Positions 47,756 through 55,759 of a stretch of DNA of 64,000 nt are shown one piece after another (position 1 is the stretch's first letter; each line of letters starts with the position of its first letter). The notes beneath the pieces are model-generated. The model saw only the letters and a list, made by a program, of their open reading frames with translations, was not told the DNA's origin and did no database searches. The translations under genes were made by a program, and so were the position numbers. This stretch comes from a virus: positions 1 to 64,000 of the IMG/VR virus record IMGVR_UViG_3300046817_000837; one strand, given 5' to 3'.

Positions 47756-48202
47756 TCACCCGTAATCCTTGTAGTCCACCGGGCCCTCGGGGGTCCAGAA
47801 CCGGAACGTCCCGTGGTGCGGGCCGGCCAGCACGATCGTCGCGAGCTTGCCCGTCACCTGCGTGATGGTGTGCGCCTGGCTGCGGCGCAGCAGGTACGGC
47901 CGCCACGGACGGTGGTGGCGGGTGACCGGCGGCCGGGACATGTCGCGAGTGTCCCAGACCTTCTCCGTGTACCCGCCGCTGACCGCGACGGAAATAAAGG
48001 ACCGCGCGTGGTCGTGCGGGTCACGCCCGCTGTCCGGTCCGAAGATCCGCGTTACCAGCAGGGTGAGCGCCGGGACGGTGAGCAGCCGCCAGCGGTCGAT
48101 GAACACGTCATCGCCGACGCTCACCTGGTAGTGCCGGACGCCTGCCCAGCGCGGGGTGCGCGGGGCGGTCGCGGTCGTGCGGTCTGGCGCTTCAGTGCTC
48201 AA
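47756..48202 (-). CDS. Cupin-like small protein
   Basis: 148 residues; the only start with an SD (aaggaaggag, 10 nt) is TTG 48202. Core: DSGRDPHDHARSFISVAVSG (His-rich first cupin motif), GYTEKVWDTR, then HTITQVTGKLATIVLAGPHH and FRFWTPEGPVDYKDYG. Resembles small phage cupins of unknown substrate. Metal binding by the H-D-H group is likely. Overlaps the next upstream gene by about 11 nt. Confidence 0.6.
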   Translation of the reverse strand: MSTEAPDRTTATAPRTPRWAGVRHYQVSVGDDVFIDRWRLLTVPALTLLVTRIFGPDSGRDPHDHARSFISVAVSGGYTEKVWDTRDMSRPPVTRHHRPWRPYLLRRSQAHTITQVTGKLATIVLAGPHHGTFRFWTPEGPVDYKDYG

Positions 48203-48401
48203 GGCTCTCAGGCTCCTTCCTTTCCTCCAGGTCTTCTGCCTCAGCGGCGAGTCCTCCGTCAGTCGCGCCGGCCAGCGCGAGCGTCGCGTGGACTTGCGCC
48301 CTGGTCAGCACACGCGGCGTGATCACATGGCCGCCATGGCTGGCAGTTGCGTACTCAGCGAGCAGCCGCTCGGCTTCGCGGTAATGCCAGGCCGCGTTCA
48401 T
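48192..48401 (-). CDS. Hypothetical small protein
   Basis: 69 residues from ATG 48401, which overlaps the DUF932 stop (ATGA). Reads MNAAWHYREAERLLAEYATA, then GGHVITPRVLTRAQVHATLA and an acidic tail. The A-x-H-Y-x-E-A-E-R-L-L pattern is common in actinophage small proteins following DUF932 genes. Function unknown. Confidence 0.6.
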   Translation of the reverse strand: MNAAWHYREAERLLAEYATASHGGHVITPRVLTRAQVHATLALAGATDGGLAAEAEDLEERKEPESLEH

Positions 48402-49564
48402 GCCAGCGCCGCCTCGCGGGCCAGCTTCGCGGCCTTTGCCTTCAGCGGCTCGGACTTGAGCAGGTTGCGGTTCAGCTTGCTCTCCCAGGTCCGGGAGGTC
48501 CGGGCGTGGTCCAGGTACTCGCCGGCTGCCTGCACCAGGCCGTACGCGGTGCCGCCGATCCCGGCGCCCTCCACGGTCGGCCCGTTCAGGAAGCCGAGCA
48601 CCGCGGCGCGGGCCTCCTCGATGTTGGCCATGACCCGGTCGGAGATGATGCCGTCCGGGGGCGCGGGAATGAATTCCTTCAGCCACATCTGCTGCTGAGC
48701 CGGGGTGACCTTGATCCCGAGCAGGTCGCTCATGGCCGTGACGTACTCCGCGTTCTCCTGCCGGGCGAACTGGAGTGCCCCGCGGGCTTCCTCCAGCCGG
48801 TCCCGCCAGTTGCCGCGGTGGCTGAACGAGAACACCGCGCCGGTCCGCTTGCCCTCCGCCTCGGCCGCGCCGAAGGTGTTCCCGCAGACGATGCGGACCT
48901 CGGTCAGCCGGGCGCAGCAGCTCGCGTTACCGGTGTGGTCACTGGTCACTCCCAGGTACGGGAAGCTGTAGGACGCGTCGATGCGCCCGCCAGCCTGCAC
49001 CTGGTGCGGCTCGTCCAGCCGGGCGAGCATCCAGACCTTCTTGCCGCCGGACAGGCTGCCGCCGGTCTCCAGCTTCACCGTGCCCGGCTCAGTCCCGAGG
49101 ATCGCGTCGATGATCTCACCGAACGCGCTGTTGGGCACGATGTGGTAGCTGTCGCGCTGGTAGGAGAGCGTGGCCCCGGTGTCGCTGCGGGCGATCCGGC
49201 TCCACTTCTCCTGGGCGGCGTCGCTGACGATCGTGCCGGTGAAGGAGCCGAACTGCACGGCGCCGATGACCCCGGCGGCCTTGTCCGGGTTCCGGAAGGA
49301 AGCCTCCCACAGCCGGGTGAGCTGCGCCGCCGTCTCGGCCGTGGGCTGGCCGTTCTCACGGAGCAGGATCTCCATGGCGTGCTGGCGGAACTGGTCGGGG
49401 GACAGGAGGATATCGGCCGGCACCGGGTGCGCGACCGGGTCCCAGTCCAGGCCCGCGAGGACGCGGGCCTCCTGGAAGCTCTGCGGGTAGTCATCGAGCA
49501 CTTCGCCCTGGCGATGCCATGGCATCTCTCGTACACTAAACATCTTTTCGACGTCTGCTGGCAC
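48398..49564 (-). CDS. DUF932 phage/plasmid-like protein (TIGR03299 type)
   Basis: 388 residues, GTG start at 49564 (an internal ATG at 49543 gives MFSVREMPWHRQG). The opening MPWHRQGEVLDDYPQSFQEA, the middle WMLARLDEPHQVQAGGRIDA and YSFPYLGVTSDHTGNASCCA, and RLTEVRIVCGNTFGAAEAEG are the DUF932 pattern. Widespread in phages and plasmids, of unknown biochemical role, often near replication or defence genes. Full length for the family. Divergent from the lysis operon across a promoter region. Confidence 0.85.
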   Translation of the reverse strand: MPADVEKMFSVREMPWHRQGEVLDDYPQSFQEARVLAGLDWDPVAHPVPADILLSPDQFRQHAMEILLRENGQPTAETAAQLTRLWEASFRNPDKAAGVIGAVQFGSFTGTIVSDAAQEKWSRIARSDTGATLSYQRDSYHIVPNSAFGEIIDAILGTEPGTVKLETGGSLSGGKKVWMLARLDEPHQVQAGGRIDASYSFPYLGVTSDHTGNASCCARLTEVRIVCGNTFGAAEAEGKRTGAVFSFSHRGNWRDRLEEARGALQFARQENAEYVTAMSDLLGIKVTPAQQQMWLKEFIPAPPDGIISDRVMANIEEARAAVLGFLNGPTVEGAGIGGTAYGLVQAAGEYLDHARTSRTWESKLNRNLLKSEPLKAKAAKLAREAALA

Positions 49565-49800
49565 TACTGCCCTTTCTTCCGTGCCGTCTCATGCCGGGCT
49601 GGCGTGAGCGGCCTCTAAGCTACGCTTAGCGTATCATAGAGTATAACAAGAGGCGCTGGATGTTTATTCCTAAAGGTCAAAGGTATCTTTTCGAACAAAC
49701 GTTCTATAATGGCAATTCGCGTCCGCAGCGAGAATCTTGCCCTGACGCACGCGCTGGCTCCTGTTACGATACCCGCAGATACTCCCCAGGAGGAGAAGCC
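49565..49800. promoter_or_regulatory. Divergent promoter/operator region
   Basis: 236 nt without a gene, AT-richer than its surroundings. It holds ctaagctacgcttag (49615-49629, 6-bp inverted repeat), which runs into cttagcgtatcat (TATCAT at 49632-49637). It also holds a TATAAT at 49705-49710, a GAAC-GTTC inverted repeat beside it, and an SD (aggaggag) for ATG 49801. It can serve the DUF932 operon to the left and the lysis operon to the right. The palindrome overlapping the promoter is a likely repressor site. Confidence 0.6.
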
Positions 49801-50130
49801 ATGGAAATCCCGAGGCTCGCCAGCCCGGCCACGAACCCCAACGGCTACCTGGCCGCGGTCGGCGCGGTGCTCGCCGCCGTGGTCATGATCTACAACGCCG
49901 TCAATCACCGCGGCCCGGTTGACGCCACCGTGATCGTCTCCGGCGCCGGCGCGCTCCTCGCGCTGCTCAGCCGTCAGTACGTCACCCCGGTCAGCGACCC
50001 GCGCGACGGCAACGGGAACTCCCTCGCGGCGGTGCCCGCTCCCCTGGCACCGGTTCTCAGGACGGCAGCCGGCTTGAAGAGCACCAGTGACCTGCATGCT
50101 GCTGAGGACACGCCGCCGGGCCAGCCATGA
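49801..50130 (+). CDS. Holin-like membrane protein
   Basis: 109 residues from ATG 49801 with SD caggaggag. Two hydrophobic helices: NGYLAAVGAVLAAVVMIYNA and ATVIVSGAGALLALLSRQYV, then VTPVSDPRDGNG and a polar tail. This layout and the VTPVSDPRDGNG ending are seen in actinophage membrane proteins next to lysis genes. It heads an operon with peptidoglycan-hydrolase-like proteins, so holin is the leading guess. Confidence 0.6.
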   Translation: MEIPRLASPATNPNGYLAAVGAVLAAVVMIYNAVNHRGPVDATVIVSGAGALLALLSRQYVTPVSDPRDGNGNSLAAVPAPLAPVLRTAAGLKSTSDLHAAEDTPPGQP

Positions 50131-51020
50131 GCGATCTCGCCGGGGACGCCCCGGGCACGATCATCGTCGCCGGGGACTGGCACGGCAATACGCCCTGGGC
50201 GCTGCACGTCATCGGCGTGGCAGCGCGGCTGCTGGAGGGCGAGGAGCAGCCGGTAATCCTTCATTTGGGCGACTTCGGTATCTGGCCTGGCCCCGCGGGA
50301 CAGCGGTACGTGCACGAGGTCAGGCGAGCCTGCCGGGAGAAGGGCGTGACGCTGTGGTTCATTGACGGCAACCACGAGGATTTCACCCGGCTGCACCGGT
50401 TTGACATCCGCGAGGGGACCGCTGAGCCGGCGCCCGGCATGTGGTGGCTACCGCGCAACACCCGCTGGACCTGGCACGGCCGTACGTGGCACGCACTGGG
50501 CGGCGCGGTGAGCGTGGACCGGGCGATCCGGCACGAGGGCATCAGCTGGTGGCCGCAGGAGGAGATCACGAGGTCGCAGGCGCGCGAGGCCATCGCGGCC
50601 GGCCCGGCGGACGTCCTTGTCACCCATGACTGTCCCGCAGGCGTGCGGCACTCATTCGGGCCGCCGCCGTCCTTCTGGGATGACCGCGACCTGGCGCGCA
50701 GTGACGCGCACCGCGAGCGGCTCCAGGACGTGGTCAGTGCCGTGCAGCCGCGGTGGATCATGCACGGGCACCTGCACCGGGCCTACCAGCGCAACTGCGA
50801 CTTCGGCTACGGCCCGGTAGAAGTCACCGGCCTGGACTGCGATGGCAGTGACGGAAACTACGCCGTGCTAGATGTGCGCACCATGGCATGGGAGCGGTTA
50901 CGGCCCTGCTGCCCCGGCCCTTACGGCAGTCCCGCTTCCCCGGCTGCGCTCTTTTCAGTTACGTTCAGTGACAGAAAATCACCGAAGGTGGATTCCGTTA
51001 CCGTTGCGCCAGGCGCATGA
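50127..51020 (+). CDS. Calcineurin-like metallophosphoesterase
   Basis: 297 residues, ATGA overlap with the holin-like gene. All motifs are present: VAGDWHGN, HLGDFGIWPG, IDGNHEDF, DVLVTHDCPAGV and IMHGHLHRAY. These bind two metals and hydrolyse phosphodiesters or phosphomonoesters. The last ~60 residues (after MAWERLRP) look non-globular. Substrate unknown: cyclic nucleotides, nucleic acid or nucleotides are possible. Its place in the lysis operon is common in actinophages. Confidence 0.88.
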   Translation: MSDLAGDAPGTIIVAGDWHGNTPWALHVIGVAARLLEGEEQPVILHLGDFGIWPGPAGQRYVHEVRRACREKGVTLWFIDGNHEDFTRLHRFDIREGTAEPAPGMWWLPRNTRWTWHGRTWHALGGAVSVDRAIRHEGISWWPQEEITRSQAREAIAAGPADVLVTHDCPAGVRHSFGPPPSFWDDRDLARSDAHRERLQDVVSAVQPRWIMHGHLHRAYQRNCDFGYGPVEVTGLDCDGSDGNYAVLDVRTMAWERLRPCCPGPYGSPASPAALFSVTFSDRKSPKVDSVTVAPGA

Positions 51021-51048
51021 TCAGGGAAGCACCGTCAAGGAGGGGCAG

Positions 51049-51576
51049 ATGACAATCAACGGACTCCTGCCAGGGGACGTCCTGGCTACCCGCACCCCTG
51101 GCGCGTGGCCGGACACGATGATCCGCCTGGGGTCAGCGCTGCTGGACAAGCCGAACCTGAGTAACCACGTCGCCGTCGTGCACCACTGGGATGCCAGCGG
51201 GACGCTGTGGGTCATCGAGGGACGGCCCGGCGGGGTCGGCTGGCGGAACGCGAGCGACTACCTGTCCTCGCGGTGGACGCTGTCCAACGTCGCCCAGCCG
51301 AAGACGGACGCGCAGCGCAAGGTCATCACGGACGGCGCGGTGGCGATCCTCGGCATGCCGTACGACTGGGCGGCCATCATCGGCGACGGCCTGGACGACC
51401 TGCACCTGTGGAGCCCCGTGCACGGCCAGGTCCAGGGGCACGCGGTGTGCTCCGCGGTGGCGGCGCTGCTGTACGACAAGGCGGCCCTGGCACGTCCCGC
51501 GGGAGATGAAAGGCGCATCCAGCCCGCGGACTGGGCAGAATTCGTGGTCACACAGGGCTGGGCGGTGGCGCGGTGA
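51049..51576 (+). CDS. Permuted papain-fold (YiiX/NlpC-like) protein
   Basis: 175 residues from ATG 51049, SD aaggagggg. LLPGDVLATRTPGAWPDTMI, NLSNHVAVVHHWDASGTLWV with the candidate His, and GHAVCSAVAALLYDKAA with the candidate Cys: His comes before Cys, the permuted order of YiiX/NlpC-P60-like proteins. In an operon with a holin-like gene and lysozyme-like proteins, a peptidoglycan or wall-linked amide is a plausible substrate. Confidence 0.65.
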   Translation: MTINGLLPGDVLATRTPGAWPDTMIRLGSALLDKPNLSNHVAVVHHWDASGTLWVIEGRPGGVGWRNASDYLSSRWTLSNVAQPKTDAQRKVITDGAVAILGMPYDWAAIIGDGLDDLHLWSPVHGQVQGHAVCSAVAALLYDKAALARPAGDERRIQPADWAEFVVTQGWAVAR

Positions 51577-51761
51577 GGGTGCTCATCGACTGGGACGATC
51601 AGTACCCGGCGCTGTACCTGCGGTTCGGGGGCTACGGGACTGAAGGAGAGACGGAAGTGCCCGATGACGTCGCTGAGCGATGGCGCGCAACGTGGGACGC
51701 GTGGTGGGAGCTGGCTGACGAGGTCCGCGCCTTCGAGGCGGAGCGGGGCGTGACTCAGTGA
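51573..51761 (+). CDS. 62-residue acidic hypothetical protein
   Basis: GTGA overlap with the previous gene. Reads RVLIDWDDQYPALYLRFGGY then PDDVAERWRATWDAWWELAD and EVRAFEAERGVTQ. Acidic alpha/beta protein with several Trp; its stop overlaps the next start. Function unknown. Confidence 0.55.
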   Translation: MRVLIDWDDQYPALYLRFGGYGTEGETEVPDDVAERWRATWDAWWELADEVRAFEAERGVTQ

Positions 51762-52039
51762 GTCTGACCGATTCAGAGCTGGAGGAACAGGTCCGCAGGA
51801 TGCGGTCGATCGGGATGTCCACCCGCAAGATCGCCGAGACGATCGGGGACGTCAGCCAGTCCACCGTCGTGCGGATGCTCCAGAAGATCAACTCCGGCCC
51901 GCAGCCGATCCTGCGCGATAAGCCCCCGCCTGGGCGGATGGTCACGACCGCATGGGTCACGATCGCGGTCGTCGCGGTGGTGATGGCGGTGGCGTTCATC
52001 GTGCTGACCGCTGCCGTGGCCACCATCGCCTGGAAGTAA
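51758..52039 (+). CDS. HTH protein with C-terminal transmembrane helix
   Basis: 93 residues, GTGA overlap. SIGMSTRKIAETIGDVSQST VVRMLQ is a helix-turn-helix of resolvase/Hin type. The C-terminus has a long hydrophobic helix (VTIAVVAVVMAVAFIVLTAA). A membrane-tethered DNA-binding protein inside a lysis operon is unusual. It might regulate lysis timing or act as an antiholin-like factor; both are guesses. Confidence 0.6.
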   Translation: MSLTDSELEEQVRRMRSIGMSTRKIAETIGDVSQSTVVRMLQKINSGPQPILRDKPPPGRMVTTAWVTIAVVAVVMAVAFIVLTAAVATIAWK

Positions 52040-52076
52040 CGAATCGATCACGGGTCAGGGCTGTGCGGCCCGGGCT

Positions 52077-52096
52077 CGTGATTCATTCGTGATTCA
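52077..52096 (+). promoter_or_regulatory. Direct repeat gtgattca in intergenic region
   Basis: gtgattca occurs at 52078-52085 and again at 52089-52096, 11 bp apart, about one helical turn. That is typical of two monomers of a regulator binding side by side. It lies in the 150-nt gap (52040-52190) before the lysozyme-like gene, which has an SD (caggagcg) but no clear -10. The rest of the gap is featureless. Confidence 0.4.
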
Positions 52097-52190
52097 CTCG
52101 CCGTTCTGCTTGTGCGCTTGCAGATGCACGTGCTTGGCTTCTGGATGTTTCGGAGTCTTTCCCCGTCTCAATCCAGGAGCGTGATGCGCC

Positions 52191-53030
52191 ATGAGGTGGC
52201 GCCGTTACCGGCCACAGCCCTCGGCAGAGGCAGGCACGATGCCGCTGCCGCGGGCAGCAGGTCCTGCTGACTGCACTACCCCGATGCCCGCGGTTCGCAC
52301 ATCGCGGTTCCTCACCCCGGCCCGCACGGGAATTGCGGCCCTGGCCGTCGCGGCCGTTACCGCCGGCACCGCGCTGGCGCTGGTAGCCCCGGCCAGCCCC
52401 GCGCTCGGCGCCGCCGACGCGCTTGCTGTCCCTGCCGCGGCTGCCATCCCGGTCACGTACGCGGATACGGGCAGTCCTGCCCTAGACAAGGCGCAGCGGG
52501 CCGCGGCTACGGGCCTGGCCACCGCGAAGGCCGACGCCCTGGCCGTGCACCAGGCTCACCTGTCTCACACGACGCACCTGGCAGTACTCACGCGCCTGGC
52601 CGCGCAGAAGAAGGCCGCGGCAGCCGCCGCACGGCAGCTCCTCATCGAGCAGGCTGCCGCGAAGAAGGCGCACAGCGTCGCGCCTGTCGCGCACCACCAG
52701 CCCGCAGGCTCCTCCGGAGGGTCCTCCTCATCCGGGTCATCCGGCTGCTCTGACCCGTCCGGTCACCTGACCGCCTCCCAGATGAGCATGCTCTGGCTGT
52801 GCGCCGGCGGCCCGTCCTGGGCGGTCAGCCACGCGCTGCGGATCGCCATGTGCGAGAGCGGCTGGAACACCTTCGCGCACAACCCCAGCGGCGCGACCGG
52901 CTTGTGGCAGATCCTCGGCCAGGTCACCGCCTTCGGGGGCAGCTTGCGCGACGCGCACGTCAACGCGCTCAACGCCGTGGCCAAGTTCCGGGCCAGCGGC
53001 GACACCTTCGCCCAGTGGGTGTGCCAGTGA
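52191..53030 (+). CDS. Secreted lysozyme/transglycosylase-like protein
   Basis: 279 residues. A membrane or signal segment lies at about residues 44-75 (TGIAALAVAAVTAGTALALV). A Lys/Ala helical stretch follows (LAAQKKAAAAAARQLLIEQA), then a Ser/Gly linker. The C-terminal catalytic domain of ~85 residues is SHALRIAMCESGWNTFAHNP with the catalytic Glu, then SGATGLWQILGQ and ALNAVAKFRASGDTFAQWVC, the SLT/Rpf-like pattern. It probably cleaves peptidoglycan glycan strands during lysis or wall remodelling. Confidence 0.8.
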   Translation: MRWRRYRPQPSAEAGTMPLPRAAGPADCTTPMPAVRTSRFLTPARTGIAALAVAAVTAGTALALVAPASPALGAADALAVPAAAAIPVTYADTGSPALDKAQRAAATGLATAKADALAVHQAHLSHTTHLAVLTRLAAQKKAAAAAARQLLIEQAAAKKAHSVAPVAHHQPAGSSGGSSSSGSSGCSDPSGHLTASQMSMLWLCAGGPSWAVSHALRIAMCESGWNTFAHNPSGATGLWQILGQVTAFGGSLRDAHVNALNAVAKFRASGDTFAQWVCQ

Positions 53031-53452
53031 CCGCCATGACCGCCGTCATCTCCTCCCCGGTGACGGTCGCGTCCCTCGCGCTGATCGCCGGGATCATCGG
53101 GTGCTGCGGCGCCTGGCTGCTGGGCGGGGTCCTCGGTTACAAGCGGGGGTACTCACGCGGCGCGTTCGAGGCCAGCCTTGACGCGACCGTGAGCGCCATG
53201 CCAGCCGCCCGGCGCTCTGCGGAGTGGCGTCCCCCCGTCACGCCGGACGGCTGGGTGAGCCTCCCGCCCGTCAGGCAGCGGATCACCCCGGTCCAGGCCA
53301 CCGCGCTGCTGCCCCGCGTCGCCGAGCCCTACCGGCAAGGCCCGGTGAACGTCACCGCGCCTCAGCCTGCTATCGGGCTGTCCGACGCCGAATGGCTCGA
53401 TCAGATGGCCCGGCAGGCTGAGGAGTTCCGGGAGAAGATGTCATGCCCGTAA
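53027..53452 (+). CDS. Single-TM protein
   Basis: 141 residues from GTG 53027 (GTGA overlap; ATG at 53036 also possible). TVASLALIAGIIGCCGAWLL GGVLGYKRG is one transmembrane helix followed by basic residues, so the soluble part is cytoplasmic. That part is polar with LSDAEWLDQMARQAEEFREK at the end. Between two secreted wall-active proteins; possibly a spanin-like or holin-partner role, not shown. Confidence 0.6.
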   Translation: MTAMTAVISSPVTVASLALIAGIIGCCGAWLLGGVLGYKRGYSRGAFEASLDATVSAMPAARRSAEWRPPVTPDGWVSLPPVRQRITPVQATALLPRVAEPYRQGPVNVTAPQPAIGLSDAEWLDQMARQAEEFREKMSCP

Positions 53453-54240
53453 TGGAGAGGAAGACCTTGATCAAGCGCATCCTGGCTGTCCTGGCGATGT
53501 CCGCCGGGCTGGCCGTCCTCCCTGCCGCGCAGGCCCTGGCAGCGCCTTCAGCGCCAGCGGCCACCGCCGCGGCTGCCTCGCAGGCCACCGCGCTCCCCGA
53601 GCTGGCGGCCCCGGCGGGACTGCGCGCGGCGGTCGCCCCGCACCGGGCAGTCCTGCGCTGGAACGCCGTCCGCGGCGCCAGTGACTACGAGCTGCGCATC
53701 ACCGGGCCATCCCGCTTCGACCGGGTGGTGCCCGATGGCCTGCGGCATGCCGGGGTCACTGTCGTGCTGGCACCGGGACGGTACTCTGCCGCGGTGCGCG
53801 CCGGGCGGTCAGTCCATGACGTGCACGGGCACTGGTCGGCGGCCCTGGGCTTCACCGTGCCCGGCTCGCACCCGGTGACGACCGGGTCATCCCTGGCGGC
53901 CCGCGCGCTGGCCTGGGCATTCGCTCAGGCGGGCAAGCCGTACGTATGGGGCGGCTCCGGCCCTGGCGGATTCGACTGCTCGGGCCTGGTGATGGCCGCT
54001 TACCTGCACGCGGACGGCATCTCCCTGCCGCACAACACGGTGGCGATGCTCGGCTCGGGCAAGCTCGCGCGCACGTACAGCCCGCAGCCGGGAGACGCGG
54101 CCTTCTACGGCACCGGCCACGTGGAGCTGTACGTCCGGTCAGGGGTGACGTGGGGCGCGCACCACTCCGGCACGGTGATCGGCTTCACGTACTACGCCGG
54201 GAGCTCCTGGAGGCCCACCGCTTTTTACCGGGTCGTGTAG
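53443..54240 (+). CDS. Secreted NlpC/P60 endopeptidase
   Basis: 265 residues. The signal peptide is LIKRILAVLAMSAGLAVLPA with AQALA-A cleavage. A fibronectin-like beta domain spans about 50-140 (APAGLRAAVAPHRAVLRWNA). The NlpC/P60 domain spans about 150-265: AFAQAGKPYVWGGSGPGGFD, CSGLVMAAY (catalytic Cys), YGTGHVELYV (His). It cuts peptide cross-links of peptidoglycan. A secreted route is unusual for a classic endolysin and recalls host cell-wall enzymes. A strong terminator follows. Confidence 0.9.
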   Translation: MPVMERKTLIKRILAVLAMSAGLAVLPAAQALAAPSAPAATAAAASQATALPELAAPAGLRAAVAPHRAVLRWNAVRGASDYELRITGPSRFDRVVPDGLRHAGVTVVLAPGRYSAAVRAGRSVHDVHGHWSAALGFTVPGSHPVTTGSSLAARALAWAFAQAGKPYVWGGSGPGGFDCSGLVMAAYLHADGISLPHNTVAMLGSGKLARTYSPQPGDAAFYGTGHVELYVRSGVTWGAHHSGTVIGFTYYAGSSWRPTAFYRVV

Positions 54241-54257
54241 CCCCCTCCCGGTAGACA

Positions 54258-54296
54258 GGAAGGCCCTCTGCCCTCCCCCCCAGCAGAGGGCCTTCC
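54258..54296 (+). terminator. Hairpin terminator after lysis operon
   Basis: ggaaggccctctgc (54258-54271) pairs perfectly over 14 bp with gcagagggccttcc (54283-54296), with an 11-nt C-rich loop. It closes the plus-strand operon that starts at 49801. There is no T-run, as is common in actinobacterial terminators. Confidence 0.8.
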
Positions 54297-54372
54297 GCCT
54301 GCCCGGACGACCGCAACAGACTTTTATAAGGTACGCTGCCTCTCGCAGGCAATCACCTCTGAAAGGCAGCAA

Positions 54373-55089
54373 ATGACCTTGTCCGGAAAGCGCCTCGCGG
54401 CGGCAGCCGTTGCGGCCATCGCCCTCACGGGAACAGCCGCCGGAGCCGCGTACGCGGCAGGCGCCGCCACCGTCATCCAGCCGAAGGCCGTGTACGCCTG
54501 CGAGGGCAGCGGGCACGTCGCGGTGACGTTCCTGTCCACGCCGTCCGCAACCTGCCCGGCCGGAACCACGTCCATCATCGTCGGCGCGCAGGGACCGAAG
54601 GGCAGCACGGGCGCGGCCGGCCCGCAAGGTGACGCCGGAGCGCAGGGACCGTCCGGGGTAGTAAGCGCGGGCGTCCACGATCTCGGCGCCGTCGCCAGCG
54701 TGCCGACAGGAGGCGGGTTCGTCGCCAACTCCACGGAAGTCGGCACGGTCAGCCTGCCCGCGGGCACTTACCAGCTGAGCCTGGCCGCCAAGGCCACCCC
54801 GCCCTCCGGCGGCACCGGGGCAGTCGAGGAGTTTCCCCAGTTCTTCGTCTACGACCAGGTAAAGAACAGCGGTTTCACCGGGGACCTGCTGAATGCCGGC
54901 GCCGGCGCGCTGGAGTCCGGGACGCACGCCACGATTGACAGCTACTTCAGCGGGTCCGGGCTATTCACGCTGAGCACGGCTACCACGCTGCACGTCTACG
55001 CATTCGGCTACGACTCCGATACTGGCGCGGGCAGTTATGTCCTGGACGACCTGGCAATTACGGCGATCCAGGTCGTTCCCGCAGCCTGA
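54373..55089 (+). CDS. Secreted collagen-like/C1q-like protein
   Basis: 238 residues, SD gaaaggcagc. The signal peptide is GKRLAAAAVAAIALTGTAAG with cleavage near AYA-A. Then YACEGSGHVAVTFL with TCPAG, a short collagen-type Gly-x-y stretch (GPKGSTGAAGPQGDAGAQGP), and a beta-rich C-terminal domain with LPAGTYQLSLAAKATPPSGG and YAFGYDSDTGAGSYVLDDLA, like a C1q/TNF jelly roll. A monocistronic unit between two terminators, so it may be expressed in lysogeny and alter the host surface. Function inferred. Confidence 0.75.
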   Translation: MTLSGKRLAAAAVAAIALTGTAAGAAYAAGAATVIQPKAVYACEGSGHVAVTFLSTPSATCPAGTTSIIVGAQGPKGSTGAAGPQGDAGAQGPSGVVSAGVHDLGAVASVPTGGGFVANSTEVGTVSLPAGTYQLSLAAKATPPSGGTGAVEEFPQFFVYDQVKNSGFTGDLLNAGAGALESGTHATIDSYFSGSGLFTLSTATTLHVYAFGYDSDTGAGSYVLDDLAITAIQVVPAA

Positions 55090-55112
55090 GCGCGTACGCC
55101 GCCCCTGTGCCC

Positions 55113-55155
55113 GAAGGCCCCTCGCATGGCGACGTGCGAGGGGCCTTCGCCTTTT
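55113..55155 (+). terminator. Rho-independent terminator
   Basis: gaaggcccctcgca (55113-55126) pairs perfectly over 14 bp with tgcgaggggccttc (55135-55148), 8-nt loop, followed by gcctttt. It ends the collagen-like gene and faces the convergent minus-strand gene at 55155. Confidence 0.9.
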
Positions 55156-55565
55156 CAGTGACCGTTCTCGTCGCGGGATAGCTGCTGCTGATCGGTCAGC
55201 CCGGGGGTGAGGCGCCCGTCATGACGGGGATTAGGGTAATCGGAGTGCTTGCGGGCTCCCCTGCGCTGCTCGAACCAGATCATGACCGCCCGCCAGGCGA
55301 CGATGCCGACGATTGCCGAGAGGAAGAAGGCCGCGACCCACTGGAGTACGTCGGAGGAGATCCCGAAGTCAAGGAACAGCCACGAGCCGAAGAGCGTGCC
55401 GGCGATGCACAGTTCCAGGATGACGATGTTGCGGCCCCACCAGGACTGCCACCAGGGCCAGTAGACGGACGTGACCGGGACGAACAGCAGTGACGTGATG
55501 AACGCCGCGTTGATGAGCACGTGGTCGATGACCGTGAGAACGTGATCCTGTGGCAAACCCCTCAC
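55155..55565 (-). CDS. Three-TM membrane protein
   Basis: 136 residues from GTG 55565 (GTGA overlap). Hydrophobic helices VLINAAFITSLLFVPVTSVY, VILELCIAGTLFGSWLFLDF and VAAFFLSAIVGIVAWRAVMI, then a charged cytoplasmic tail. Last gene of a minus-strand cluster of three small membrane/coiled-coil proteins. May be a second holin-like or superinfection-exclusion protein; unknown. Confidence 0.65.
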   Translation of the reverse strand: MRGLPQDHVLTVIDHVLINAAFITSLLFVPVTSVYWPWWQSWWGRNIVILELCIAGTLFGSWLFLDFGISSDVLQWVAAFFLSAIVGIVAWRAVMIWFEQRRGARKHSDYPNPRHDGRLTPGLTDQQQLSRDENGH

Positions 55566-55759
55566 CCTCCCCGGTGCCGGGCCGCCCGCGTGATGAGGAC
55601 ATCAAGCCGGGCTGACACGTGGTTGTCCTGCCGCATCTCGCTGAGCGGGACTACCACATTATGCCGTGCCGCACGCAGCCGGGCCTCTGCCGCCTCGCGG
55701 GCCTCTCGGGCCTCGCGGGCGTCATTGCTCTCGGTCCGCACCCAGAATCTCCACCTCAT
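55562..55759 (-). CDS. Small charged coiled-coil protein
   Basis: 65 residues. MRWRFWVRTESNDAREAREA then REAAEARLRAARHNVVVPLS, a strongly charged helix rich in Glu/Arg. Overlaps the membrane protein start by GTGA and its own start overlaps the previous stop. No function known. Confidence 0.55.
   Translation of the reverse strand: MRWRFWVRTESNDAREAREAREAAEARLRAARHNVVVPLSEMRQDNHVSARLDVLITRAARHRGG

Noticed and set aside
49660-49800. Extending the holin-like gene upstream to ATG 49660.
   Set aside because: The added residues (MFIPKGQRYLFEQTF...) lie in AT-rich promoter DNA with TATAAT, while ATG 49801 has a perfect SD.
50872-51048. Longer start for the permuted papain-like protein inside the phosphoesterase gene.
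   Set aside because: The SD aaggagggg directly before ATG 51049 and the conserved start LLPGDV support the shorter form.
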